Source: Nematopogon swammerdamellus
Lineage: Eukaryota > Arthropoda > Insecta > Lepidoptera > Adelidae
Direction: 5' to 3'
NCBI GenBank assembly: GCA_946902875.1
Contig: OX336339.1
Coordinates: 800,397-864,396 of the forward strand
DNA length: 64,000 nt
The notes below the pieces were generated by a model. The model was not told the origin of the DNA and did no database searches. It saw only the letters and a program-made list of their open reading frames with translations. Of the stretch, positions 1 to 9,403 are shown in pieces. A program made the translations under genes and the position numbers. Positions within the stretch are counted from its first letter, which is position 1; each line of letters opens with the position of its first letter.

Positions 1-245
1 CCTAGACGTCCGATCCATCTGTGGGGATATGCTTGGTCTAAAAAATTACGCACTTCTCTAGCGTAATGGGCTAGGCGGGCAGCCATTATTTTGCAACCCC
101 CTCCGTATGGCCAATGGTACATCTTCTAAAAGGCTCTGAAGCTCCTGTTGCAGAAACTCAAGATAATTCATTCACCCGATTAAAGTCTCTTCAATTCAAC
201 GGATGTCTTGTGGCCTCCTAGCCACTTGCATCCCCACAGATAGAC
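1..245 (-). pseudogene. mariner/IS630-type transposase fragment, runs off the window
   Basis: Read on the minus strand, this piece matches the centre of the palindrome at 44815-45055. It encodes the block LEFLQQELQSLLEDVPLAIR, and further on AHYAREVRNFLDQ, which are typical of the catalytic half of mariner/IS630 DDE transposases. The frame is broken between the blocks. Only the middle of the gene is present, and the continuation lies to the left of the window. It is a dead copy. Confidence 0.75.
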
Positions 246-1039
246 CGGTTTATTATTTAAATTATTGTAAATTTAAATTTAAAACGGATTATTGTAAAAA
301 TCGGATAAGGTTTAGATGGCTAGAAAACATAAATGCCGAAAGACGATTTTGTATGGAGAAAGTTAACTTCCGTCTCGTCTTAAAGTGGATGGGACTTAAT
401 AGAGAATTTCGTTTCATATCCTTCTATTACGATTACTATTACGACTTCTATTACTATTACATACCGCCTATACGAGAGAAACCCTCAAAATTTGGTTTTA
501 AGCGCTCGTGCAAAGCATGGTTACTGGCTTTGCAAAAGACAGACCCCCAAAGTTGACAACTTCCTCTCATTTTAATGTTTATAATTTTTTTTATGTTCTT
601 TATACTCTTGATTCTAATTTTAGTGTTTTTACCTTGTATTACTTTTAATGTTTTAATATGTGGGTTTTATGTTTGTGTTTAGACAAATTTGTCTTTAAAA
701 TTTTATTTTATGTAGGTAGGTAACATTCTAATGTCTAGTCGGTTATTTGTTTTTTAGTCATAATATTTCATGTTTGTTATTATTATTGCTCTTTAATTTT
801 TTAAAGGTAGTTAGTGTTTATGTAGTGGTTCTTTTTTTTTCTCTTTTAAATGAAATGCGTATATAATATTATTCTCATCATGTTTTAATTAGTTTAATGT
901 TTTAAGTGTTGTTTTTGTTGTTTTAATTGAATATGCTGAGCTTTTTACTGTACTTATAATTTATACACGTTCTTAATGTTAATGTTTTTTGTTTTGTTTT
1001 ATGTTTTATTTTTATTTTCTAACATTGTACTCAGTAATA
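246..1039. other. AT-rich stretch without recognisable gene
   Basis: The stretch is T-rich on the plus strand with short ORFs only. The first 300 bases hold a low-complexity Tyr/Asp-rich frame that looks like chance. It leads into the LINE-type tail that follows and may be the 3' UTR of the same retrotransposon. Confidence 0.4.
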
Positions 1040-1229
1040 TTTATTACTGTGTGTATGTAACACGGGAGCCGCTGAAAATCAGCGCGCAGTTTAACTGCGT
1101 CTCAGCTGAGCGGTTTCCGGTTCACCGTCCTCATGTGTAATCAGGTACCTATGTAAAAATTATTGTGTTTTACTGTTAAATGGATTGTGAATAAATATAT
1201 TTCTTTCTTTCTTTCTTTCTTTCTATTAC
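1040..1229 (+). mobile_element. 3' tail of a non-LTR retrotransposon ending in (TTTC)n
   Basis: The segment contains CTCAGCTGAGCGGTTTCCGG, then GTGAATAAATATA and a (TTTC)5 tail. The same block recurs at 47402-47485. A short simple-repeat tail after AATAAA is characteristic of CR1/Jockey-like LINE ends. No coding part is seen. Confidence 0.55.
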
Positions 1230-1261
1230 TCTGAAGTGGCCTTAAGCCGATTAAAGCGATT

Positions 1262-1560
1262 GAAGCGGCGCCGAGTGGCTGAGTGGTCTGGGCGTCCGCT
1301 TCTCGTGCGTGAGGTCCGAGGTTCGAATCCTGTCGGCGTGAGCAACTGAGTTTTTTCTAACGAAAAAATGTACGTTCTTCACCGTTCGGAACCGGGATCG
1401 TATCACCACCGTACTGGATTTAAGACGGCCGCATAGCAGCCTCGGTCGTGTTCTCCTCTAGTTCAGTATAGCCAGCAATCCAAAGGGTAAGTCTCCTGTT
1501 TGGCACCTACATTCTCGGAGGTGATATTGGCTGGTCGGAGCATGTGCTTTGGCCCCTCCG
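1262..1560 (+). mobile_element. SINE-A copy with tRNA-like head
   Basis: The head shows a tRNA-like A box (GAGTGGCTGAGTGGTCT) and a B box (GGTTCGAATCC) about 40 bases on. These are internal RNA polymerase III promoter elements. The body follows: 'CACCGTTCGGAACCGG', 'GCCGCATAGCAGCCTCGG', and 'GAGGTGATATTGGCTGGTCG' at the 3' side. Part of the central domain is deleted relative to the copy at 16376-16796. Confidence 0.8.
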
Positions 1561-1734
1561 ACTACTACGGAGGCTACTACGCTTTCACTATGTATCTACT
1601 ATGCCATAGATCTGTGGGTGCCATATTCACCAACCTCACACCTCGCTCCTAGTGGCTTGGCTCGCATGAAATATATTCCCCTGAACGCGGCTGCGCCTGA
1701 TTGCAGCGTCGGCTGCTGCTGTTTTAAGGGTTCC

Positions 1735-2230
1735 GTAGTATAAATTATTAAAACGCTCGACTTCTTAAAAAGACCAAAATAATTGCCGTTTAGTTACTTA
1801 AAGGAGTCGGAGGACCGCTAAGTAAATACCCGCGCAGCTCTGAGTTTTTATATTTTATTTACTTATCGGTCCCCCGACTCCTTTAAGTAACTAAACAGAA
1901 ATATTTTTGAATTTTTAAGGGGTCGGAGTTTTTTTTTATTTGTAATTTAACTTTTATTTCAAACTTGTTTAAAATAAAATAACTGCGTGTAAATCCATCC
2001 ACTTTTTAAGATAATAAATTTTTGCATTACTTAATTACTTGATTACTTGATTACAAACATATTAAGAACCATCCTGACAGAACCAGCTTTCTAATAAACT
2101 GAATCCAAATCGGTCCATCCGTTTGGGAGCTACGATGTCACAGTAGACACACCCGTACACATATACACATACACGTTAAACTTATAATAACACCCCTCTT
2201 TTTGTGTCGGGGGAGTTATAATTAAATTTC
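1735..2230 (-). mobile_element. repeat G copy with internal hairpin
   Basis: On the minus strand it begins near the GACACAAAAAGAGGG-like start of repeat G and carries the shared line about 'CCAAACGGATGGACCGATTTGG'. Positions 1787-1898 are an imperfect inverted repeat (TTACTTAAAGGAGTCGG against its complement). The same hairpin block recurs at 41970-42060 and 59220-59330, so it belongs to the element. Class unknown; it has no coding capacity. Confidence 0.6.
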
Positions 2231-2273
2231 CCCGCGCAACTTTTTGAATTTTTTAAATAAGTTTACATTGCCA

Positions 2274-2334
2274 AATTTCACTGAATGAAAGTTCGGTTGA
2301 AACGGCTATGTAAATAATTCAGTTTAGCCCAGTC
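2274..2334 (+). mobile_element. SINE-B fragment
   Basis: The sequence CACTGAATGAAAGTTCGG followed by GAAACGGCTATGTAAATAAT is the central part of SINE-B. It stops where repeat D sequence begins. Confidence 0.6.
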
Positions 2335-2642
2335 CGGTATTCGAACAAGATAAACTATCAAGCAGTAAGTCGAAAAGGCTATGTAATAGTTTGTGTTTTC
2401 CGTCCAGTTCAGTGTAGCCGGCACGACCGAAGTTAAACACGGACTTGGCACCAAGTTCACCCGGTGTTATGTGCTGACATCACGGATGTTGTAGATGATG
2501 TAGCCAAACGTACCAGTTTCCATAAAAAAAGTAAGGCACAAAGACCCAGCTGCTACACTACTCGGTGGAAGGACCGTGCCAAGGTGGGAGGTGGCTAGCC
2601 TGTCGCCCTTTAGCACGGCATCTCGTCCTTATCCCTTAGTCG
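2335..2642 (-). mobile_element. repeat D copy split by a nested SINE-B
   Basis: The two halves (2335-2369 and 2531-2642) join to give the usual repeat D order: CGAACAAGATAAACTATCAA, then GTAAGGCACAAAGACCC, then the block ending CTTATCCCTTAGTCG. The interrupting sequence is the SINE-B listed next. Confidence 0.7.
2370..2530 (+). mobile_element. 5'-truncated SINE-B inserted in repeat D
   Basis: The insert starts inside the SINE-B body and ends in the usual 3' end CAGTTTCCATAAAAAAA. It is flanked by the direct repeat AGTAAG (2364-2369 and 2530-2535, overlapping the A-tail by one base). This is the mark of target-primed insertion of a 5'-truncated SINE. Confidence 0.75.
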
Positions 2643-2735
2643 TCTACAAACGCTGTATATCATAAAATAAAGTAACTTACTCCATGACCATACCTTTCAG
2701 ATTTATTGTTACTATTGATGATGATTAATTCCGAG
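2643..2735 (-). mobile_element. repeat E fragment
   Basis: It matches the end of repeat E copies at 38310-38390 and 58500-58555: AAAGTAACTTACTCCATGACC and CAGATTTATT. Positions 2736-3066, which follow, hold no gene or repeat that I recognise. Confidence 0.55.
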
Positions 2736-3067
2736 GTCATAACTTTAATAGTTATTTTGTTATAAGGATATCCGGAACCCTAGTTTGCGTTGCGCGAGTT
2801 TTACTCGAGCAACGGGCGCGGTGGTGTTTTAGCGCTTTGTTTTGCCGCTCGGGTAAAAATATTTGGATAATTCTCTTTGCGCGGTGCAGTGATAGCATTA
2901 TTTATGCAACCTTCCCTCCCGCCCACAGATCCGGTGCAGCGTTCCAACTCGGCTTCACTACGTAATGTGGTCGCTAGTTGACGCTCGCTAGAATTCGTAG
3001 TAGCAAATAGCTAACGAATACTACCAGATTTTACCCAATTCTCGTGATGTTTTAAACTCTTTATGAT

Positions 3068-3331
3068 TTTTTTTTATGTAATCCGGTATGGGTGGCTGAG
3101 TCGGAGGGGCCAAAGCGCATGCTTCGATCAGCCAATATCACCTCCGAGAAGGTAGGTGCCATACCGGAGACTTCCCTGGATTGCTGGCTATACTGGACTA
3201 GAGGAGAACACAACCGAAGCTGCTATGCGGCCATCTTACATCCGGTAAGGTGGTACCAACCCAGTCGGCTACAATTTGAGCCTACCAACAAGTAAGGGGC
3301 AAGGGAAGGGACCTACAGTTTTGTACGACTA
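3068..3331 (-). mobile_element. SINE-A copy, reversed
   Basis: Plus-strand order is poly-T, ATGTAATCCGGTATGGGTGG, GAGAAGGTAGGTGCCATACC, then GAGGAGAACACAACCG. This is the reverse complement of the SINE-A body and A-tail. The tRNA-like head is missing. Confidence 0.75.
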
Positions 3332-3595
3332 AAGGTTTTTTGACATTCCTAGATGTATCTTGTGTTGTGTGAGATTTTTCGACTTTAGTCACGCCATAGT
3401 TCCGAATTAAAACTTTGAACGTTCACAGCTCAAACAATTATAATAGGTCGATAGCCCATTTCAACTCCTATAAAATGGTATTTTTTGTATTTCAATATGT
3501 GTTACAATCTTCGAGATTTGTCGTCTTCTATATGTTGTATTTCAAGCATACTCCTCGCTGTTATACTTTCTAATATAATAGATATTTAGAAATAG

Positions 3596-3930
3596 CTGTT
3601 ACCCGCGGCTTCGTATTCGTATTTCAAAAGAAGAAAGTAAGCAACCAAGGGCGATGCCGAAGACCGAGCTGGGTTCGGGTAAACGATAAACCTTCTCGAA
3701 AAAGTTAGTAACTAAAGGCGAGACCGAAGGTGGAGCTACGTCCACGAAAACTATATTATTTCTCAATGAAAATAACTATAAGGGCGAGGCCGAAGGCAGC
3801 GTTACGTTCAGATAAACGATAAACCTTCTGAAATAAAGTAAGTAACTAACGGCGAGTCCGAAGGCCAAGCTGCATTCTGAAAGACAATAAACCTTCTTGA
3901 AGAAAGTAAGTAACTTAGTGCGAGGCGTTA
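3596..3930 (+). repeat. degenerate minisatellite of about 68-bp units
   Basis: Roughly five units follow a repeat E-like start (CCCGCGGCTTCG). Each has the order AGAAAGTAAGTAACTAA, GGGCGAGGCCGAAGGCC, GAGCTGCGTTCAG. The units are more diverged than those at 11960-12590. Confidence 0.65.
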
Positions 3931-4039
3931 GTAACTAACTATTCTACTATTTCGATAAGATTTCAAAGCATCATTGCAGAAATCAAAAATACTTATCTAC
4001 TCACAATTTATTGGTTTTCACTCAGTGTGAAGTAGAAAA

Positions 4040-4145
4040 AATTTTTTTAATGCAAACTGACACGGTTGGCTACATCACCTACATGATCCGTGATGTCAGC
4101 TCATAACACCGGGTGAACTTGGTGCCATGTCAGTGCTTCCCGTCA
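4040..4145 (-). mobile_element. SINE-B 3' fragment
   Basis: The stretch AACTGACACGGTTGGCTACA and CATAACACCGGGTGAACTTG is the reverse complement of the SINE-B 3' end. Confidence 0.7.
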
Positions 4146-4208
4146 GGGGATTACACTATAACGTGGATGTTTCAATACTCGGCGCAGGCACGGCAAGCGC
4201 CAGGCAGT

Positions 4209-4592
4209 AATCTTCTATATGGATCCTTCTGTATCCGATCTGTATCTGTGTCCAATCAGTATGGCTTCCGTATGGATACGGAACCCTAAAACCGGCCAAG
4301 TGCGAGTCGGACTCGCGCAGCTAGGTTTCCGCACCACAAAAAAAAACATTGAAAAAGAACGCGTTTCTTGTATGGGAATCCCCCTTAATTTTTTACTTTT
4401 CCTATTTTTTATTATTTGTTGTTATATCCGCCATAATACTTAACACATATTCTGTAAAAATTTCAATCGGCTACCTATTACGGTTCCAAAAATACAGCAA
4501 TAGGACGGACAGACAGACAGATAGACAGACAGACAGACAGACGGCGTAGGCTTAGTAATAGGCTTCCGTACGGGATACGGAAATCTAATAAA
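4209..4592 (+). mobile_element. repeat C copy, with the end of a second copy before it
   Basis: From 4288 it shows the family start (ACCGGCCAAGTGCGAGTCGG), the AT-rich middle with 'TTATTTGTTGTTATATCCGC', a (GACA)n run at 4503-4540, and the end 'GGATACGGAAATCTAA'. The preceding bases 4209-4290 resemble the family's own 3' end, so two copies may lie head to tail. It is non-coding. Confidence 0.7.
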
Positions 4593-5142
4593 AAGGAGAA
4601 TATTACATTGTGTCAAATTGCGCATGCGCCCTTAAGCTATTAACCTTCTCCACTACACACCCGGACACTTACGATACGTACCTTTGGCAACTCACCTAGC
4701 AATCAGCCCCGGCTTTGAGCAATCAGTGGGCAGGCAGAGCGGGCGTGCGAGAAATGTAAGATAGTTCGAAGTGTGTACGGTGAATACACACCGGTACGGT
4801 GAGCACCAAATACCTACCGCGCGCGCCCCCAACTAGAGACGCCCTAAGCGATAATATTTGAAACCCAAAAACTACACGCAGTGCTGCTAGCGCTTCGTAT
4901 GTGTGTGTGTGTGCTAGTATCGACACTACACACAAAGAGGAGCAAGTTAGGCACACGCACAAAACAAATGCACACGCACAACACACATATGTAAGTCATA
5001 GGCCACGCCCACAGGCTTCAACGGCGTTGTAGAGAAATCGCGCTCAGGGCGCCTCTAGGAGGGGCGCGCGCATTTGATGCTCTGTGGTGAATACCCTACA
5101 CGCACTTCGAAATACTGTCTACTAATTACACCCCCATAGTAG
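4593..5142. other. no recognisable gene; CA-rich stretch
   Basis: The short ORFs here run through (GT)n/(CA)n-rich sequence and have no protein-like composition. I see no repeat family shared with the rest of the window. Confidence 0.4.
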
Positions 5143-6075
5143 TACCGTGTGGTTTCGGTACTGTACCGTGTGGGTTCGGTACTTAAAAAGAATAGCCCCA
5201 CTGAATCTCTCCCCGTTCATGTCGTAAAATGCGACTAAGGGATAAGGACAAGATGCCATGCTAAAGGGCGACAGGATCGCCACCTCTCACCTTGGCACGG
5301 TACTTCCACCGAGTCATGCAGCGGGTAGTGCCTTACTTGCTGCTTGATCGATTGAATCTTGTTCGAATACTTTGCGAAACGTGGTGGTCGGTGTTGCGCT
5401 GTAATTTACCAGAGTTCTTGCAGCACAACACCGATTACTCTGCTTGCCCCGATTGTCGGGTTTCAGCGTATGTGATATGTATGTAATACATACCACACAC
5501 GCTGTAACCCGACAATCGGGGCAAGCAGAGTAATCTGCTGCCTGCTGCTTCACCGTTCGGAATCGGTGTAAAACTGTAGGTCCGTTCCCTTGCCCCTTAC
5601 TAGGTGGTAGGCTGAAATTGTAGCCGACTGGGTTGGTACCACCGTACTCGATTTAAGATGGCCGCATGGCAGCCTCGGTTGTGTTCTCCTCTAGTCCACT
5701 ATATATAGCCAGCAATCCAGGGAAGTCTCCGGTATGGCACCTACCTTTTCGGAGGCGATATTGGCTGGTCGGAGCATGCGCAAGAAGAAAAATCGGTGTT
5801 GTGCTGCATGTACTCTTGCACATTACAGTACAACACCGACCACCACGTTTAGCAAAGTATTCGGACAACATAACTTTATCAAGCAGCAAGTAAGGCACGA
5901 AGATCCACCTGCTGCACGACTAGGTGGAAAGGTCGCACCTCCGCACCGAGGTGAGAGGTGGCAAACCTGTCGTCCTTTAGCACGGAACCTTGTACTTATC
6001 CCTTAGTCGCCTTTTATGACATGTAAGGGGAGAGATGCAGTGGTGTTATTCTTTTTAAGTATCGGCCCCACACTG
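5143..6075. mobile_element. inverted pair of repeat D copies
   Basis: A plus-strand copy (5143-5487) meets a minus-strand copy (5488-6075) at a palindrome in which the 5434-5481 block and the 5488-5535 block pair almost perfectly. Both ends carry 'CTCTCCCC' and 'GACTAAGGGAT' in opposite sense. The right copy is interrupted by SINE-A at 5536-5790. Confidence 0.7.
5536..5790 (+). mobile_element. headless SINE-A inserted in repeat D
   Basis: The insert begins at CTGCTTCACCGTTCGG, just after the tRNA-like head would end, and finishes with GGTCGGAGCATGCGCAAG and an A-rich tail. The direct repeat AATC lies at 5532-5535 and 5791-5794. Joining the flanks restores repeat D (AGTAATCGGTGTTGTGCTGC). Confidence 0.7.
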
Positions 6076-6149
6076 TCATATTAATGGCACCCCATAAGTC
6101 AATAGTATAAGTGATGTGAGTAAAAGCAAGGTTATAGTCAAGTAGCAAC

Positions 6150-6290
6150 ACCGTACACGTACCGTATGGGTTTGGTTCTTAAAAAACTTTTGTCTCACTG
6201 CATTCCTCCCCGTGCATGTAGTGCAAAGCGACACGCTAGCCATCCTCATCTTGGCACAGTCCTTCCAAAGTCATGCACCTAGTTAGTTGG
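6150..6290 (+). mobile_element. repeat D fragment
   Basis: It contains ACCGTATGGGTTTGG, CTCCCCGTGCATGTAGT and CTTGGCACAGTCCTTCC, all landmarks of the repeat D 5' half, with internal deletions. Confidence 0.6.
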
Positions 6291-6445
6291 TTAAACCAAT
6301 CTGCGTGCCATACTTGGCTCGCGGGTCGATGAAGAACGCAGTTAACTGCGCTTCATAGTGTGAACAGCAGAACACATTTGAACATCGACATTTCGAACGC
6401 ACATTGCGGTCCGTGGAAATATATTCAGGACCGAGCTTGATAGTT

Positions 6446-6828
6446 TTTAGGGTTCCATATCCGTCGTACGGGACCCTATTACTAAGCCCACGCCGTCTGT
6501 CTGTCTGTCTGTCCGTCCGTCCGTCCGTCTGTCTGTCCGTCCGTCCGTCTGTCCGTCCGTCTGTCCGAGGGTTGTATCTCTTGAACCGTAATAGGTAGCC
6601 CGTTGAAATTTTCCCAAAAAATGTGTTATTTTAAGGCCCATATAACAACAAATAATAAAAATAAGAAAAAGTAAAAAATTTACGGGTTTTCCCAAAGAAG
6701 AAACTAAAAGTGTATGCGCGCGCGCCATCTACCGAATAGATTATGAAGATGGCGTGAGTGGCGCTAGCCGTGACATGGCGATACGGAACCCTCGGTGCGC
6801 GAGTTCGACTCGCACTTGGCAGGTTTTT
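6446..6828 (-). mobile_element. repeat C copy, near full length
   Basis: The reverse complement runs from ACTCGCACTTGGCAGG at the right to the CCATATCCGTCGTACGGGAC end at the left. The family's (GACA)n block appears as (GTCT/GTCC)n at 6496-6566. Confidence 0.75.
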
Positions 6829-7058
6829 TATTATTGATTGATTTGATTTGATCCCTCATATGTATGTCTGATCCACCTGTAACATTAGTTCACACCGGCC
6901 CGGGTAAGCAGTGTGTCACTACTCCCTGTTCTCATTTAAAGTCTCGTTAGTATGCGGGCGGACGCTCTGAATGCCAATTACGGGAACACGGAGCTCCGGG
7001 TCTAGCAGTGTTGCCAGCTTCCGGGCAAATTACAAAACTGGGCAATATTATTCTGGGC

Positions 7059-7392
7059 AATTTATTTTATTTATTTTATTTATTTTATTTATTTTATTTA
7101 TTTTATTTATTTTATTTATTTTATTTATTTTATTTATTTTATTTATTTTATTTATTTTATTTATTTTATTTATTTTATTTATTTTATTTATTTTATTTAT
7201 TTTATTTATTTTATTTATTTTATTTATTTTATTTATTTTATTTATTTTATTTATTTTATTTATTTTATTTATTTTATTTATTTTATTTATTTTATTTATT
7301 TTATTTATTTTATTTATTTTATTTATTTTATTTATTTTATTTATTTTATTTATTTTATTTATTTATTTTTTTTTTTTTTATTTATTTATTTA
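7059..7392 (+). repeat. (TTTATTTTA)n nonamer array
   Basis: About 35 near-perfect copies of a 9-base unit are followed by a T-run and TTTA repeats. Both long plus-strand frames across it are pure Phe-Ile-Leu or Phe-Tyr-Leu repeats caused by the 9-base period, not genes. Confidence 0.95.
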
Positions 7393-7562
7393 ATCGATGT
7401 AATTTATAAATTCAGATGTAGGTCTTAAAATATTTCAATCTTATGCTAAATACTAAATAGAAAGAAAGAAAGAAAGAAAGAAAGAATGTTTATTTTAAAT
7501 GTGATTTAAGATTACCGTGGTTAACATTCATAGTGGAAATATTTGTTTACGGCTTTACTCAC

Positions 7563-7623
7563 GGTTTTTGTATCGCGTTGCCGCGACGTTTCGACTCAAA
7601 CATTCGAGCCATTATCAAGCGAG
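7563..7623 (-). ncRNA. hammerhead-ribozyme-like motif, left arm
   Basis: On the minus strand the order is TTGATAA (consensus CUGANGA), an imperfect stem II, GAAAC, a six-pair stem GTCGCG/CGCGAT closed by a GCAA tetraloop, then TAC. Hammerhead motifs are known in the terminal repeats of Penelope-like elements. The first core block departs from consensus at two bases, so activity is doubtful. Confidence 0.5.
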
Positions 7624-7657
7624 CTCCTGTGTCCGGCGGCGGTCAACGAGGAACTAG

Positions 7658-9388
7658 TCAGTTTGACATGTTCCGCCGTTGACGGAGATTGTAGCTGTGG
7701 GTAGTTTGAAGATGTTGGCTTTGAGCTGCGTTCCGGAGGTCCGCTGACAGACAAAAGGCACTAGTAGTGTCCTTATTGTCGGTGCTTAATGTTTTTGTCC
7801 TCAGCGGTGCTAGCACCGGATTCCACGACGGTGACAACTTAAACGCATCTTCCCTGTTGAAGTTGGCATGCTTGGCGATTTCTATGGACTCTCGAACAAG
7901 ACGAGGGATGTGTCGGGTTTCAGTCGAGATTACCTCAACCTGATCGAACCTGATCCAATGGTTTATGCCAGAGTTCATATGTTCGCAGACTGCTGACTTC
8001 GTGGAATCTTGATTTTTGGCTGCTCTGATGTGTTCCGAAATACGCGTCGCTACGCTTCTCTTGGTCTGCCCCACGTAGACTTTCCCACAACTACACGGAA
8101 TTTTGTACACACCTGCCGATTGCAGAGGTAGTTTGTCCTTCACGGAACGTATTGATTGACAGACTTTTCGATGTGGTTTAAAGACAGTGCCTATGCTTAG
8201 TTTCTTTAGTCTTCTACTAATTCTGTCAGTTACGCCTTGAATGTACGGAAGAAAAGCCCTCTGCCTTCTTGCAGTGTGTACGGCTGGTCCAGGTCTTCTT
8301 CTTCTTGTGTGTAATGCATGTTGACTGTACCCATTTTCCGATAATGTTTTCTTCACTAGCCTTTTTTCGGTCTCGACTTGGTCTTTGTCGCAGATACGTT
8401 CGGCGTGGTCTAACAACGCTCTAACCACAGATTGACGCTGGTTGGGTGCGTGGTGTGAATCAGCTTGTAGGTACCTATTAGTATGTGTTGGCTTCCTGTA
8501 AACTGTATGACCAAGTGAGCCGTCCGCACGACGAGTGACGAGCACGTCTAAGAACGCTAGTCCATTGTTGTCTTCGAGCTCCATCGTAAATGTGATACGT
8601 GGATGGGCTGTATTGATATGGTCCAAAAACTCTTGTAGTGCTTGTTGTCCATGTGGCCAGATTGCGAATACATCGTCGACATACCTCAGCCAGATGGTGG
8701 GAGCCAACACCGCCGAACTTAATGCGCGCTCTTCAAGATTTTCCATGAACAGGTTTGCAATAATCGGCGCTACCGGTGATCCCATGGCGACACCATCTTT
8801 CTGTATGTAGTGGTCACCGTTCCATATAAAATAGTTTTCCGTGAGACAATGCTCAGCGATCTTCACGTACTCCGTACTGGTATTGTTCTTCTGTAATAAG
8901 TTTTTTATTATTTGGAGAGAATCGAGTACGGGTACATTCGTATAGAGTGATTCAATGTCAAAACTCACTATGATGTCGGTCGGTGATACTATTAATTGTG
9001 CCAGTAAGTTCACAAAATGGAACGAATCTATCACGAAAGAGGAAGTTTTACCAGCTAGCGGTTGTAGGACGGATGCAACATGCTTTGCTAGTCGATATGT
9101 AGGTGAGTTTAGCTGACTGACTATTGGCCTTAGTGGGACACCTGTTTTGTGAATTTTAGGTAAACCATAGAACCGAGGGGGCTGCGGATTTACCTCCCTA
9201 AGTAACTTTCGAATTTCAGGAGGGATGGGCGATCCATCATTGTTGATTATTTTCATGGTTTTTCGCATGACGCGCAAAGTAGGAGAATAGGTAATTTTCT
9301 CGTAATTGTCTGTGGCGAGCATACCTTTTATTTTTTCCTGATACTCCTGCGTCTCCATCAATACAGTCGCATTTCCTTTGTCTGCTCT
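7658..9388 (-). CDS. Penelope-like reverse transcriptase / GIY-YIG endonuclease, N-terminally truncated (left copy)
   Basis: The open frame codes for at least 567 residues and continues upstream to the palindrome centre (ADKGNATVL before the first Met). Reverse transcriptase blocks are in order: LPKIHKTGVPLRPIVS (67-82), FDIESLYTNVP (134-144, catalytic Asp), GVAMGSPVAP (190-199), YVDD (227-230), FLDVLVTR (270-277) and VYRKPTHTNRY (288-298). A GIY-YIG nuclease follows: VYKIPC (418-423), VYVGQT (428-433), Arg440 and a Glu near 492. This layout defines the Penelope-like class, which copies its RNA into a nicked target in the nucleus. The usual N-terminal part of about 200 residues is missing because the frame is cut at the inversion point. 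No frameshift or internal stop is seen, so the copy is young. Confidence 0.85.
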   Translation of the reverse strand, partial: RADKGNATVLMETQEYQEKIKGMLATDNYEKITYSPTLRVMRKTMKIINNDGSPIPPEIRKLLREVNPQPPRFYGLPKIHKTGVPLRPIVSQLNSPTYRLAKHVASVLQPLAGKTSSFVIDSFHFVNLLAQLIVSPTDIIVSFDIESLYTNVPVLDSLQIIKNLLQKNNTSTEYVKIAEHCLTENYFIWNGDHYIQKDGVAMGSPVAPIIANLFMENLEERALSSAVLAPTIWLRYVDDVFAIWPHGQQALQEFLDHINTAHPRITFTMELEDNNGLAFLDVLVTRRADGSLGHTVYRKPTHTNRYLQADSHHAPNQRQSVVRALLDHAERICDKDQVETEKRLVKKTLSENGYSQHALHTRRRRPGPAVHTARRQRAFLPYIQGVTDRISRRLKKLSIGTVFKPHRKVCQSIRSVKDKLPLQSAGVYKIPCSCGKVYVGQTKRSVATRISEHIRAAKNQDSTKSAVCEHMNSGINHWIRFDQVEVISTETRHIPRLVRESIEIAKHANFNREDAFKLSPSWNPVLAPLRTKTLSTDNKDTTSAFCLSADLRNAAQSQHLQTTHSYNLRQRRNMSN

Positions 9389-9403
9389 GAGCAGACAAAG
9401 GAA

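Noticed and set aside
6971..7409. Two plus-strand frames of 133-140 residues
   Set aside because: They are Phe-Ile-Leu and Phe-Tyr-Leu repeats forced by a 9-base satellite.
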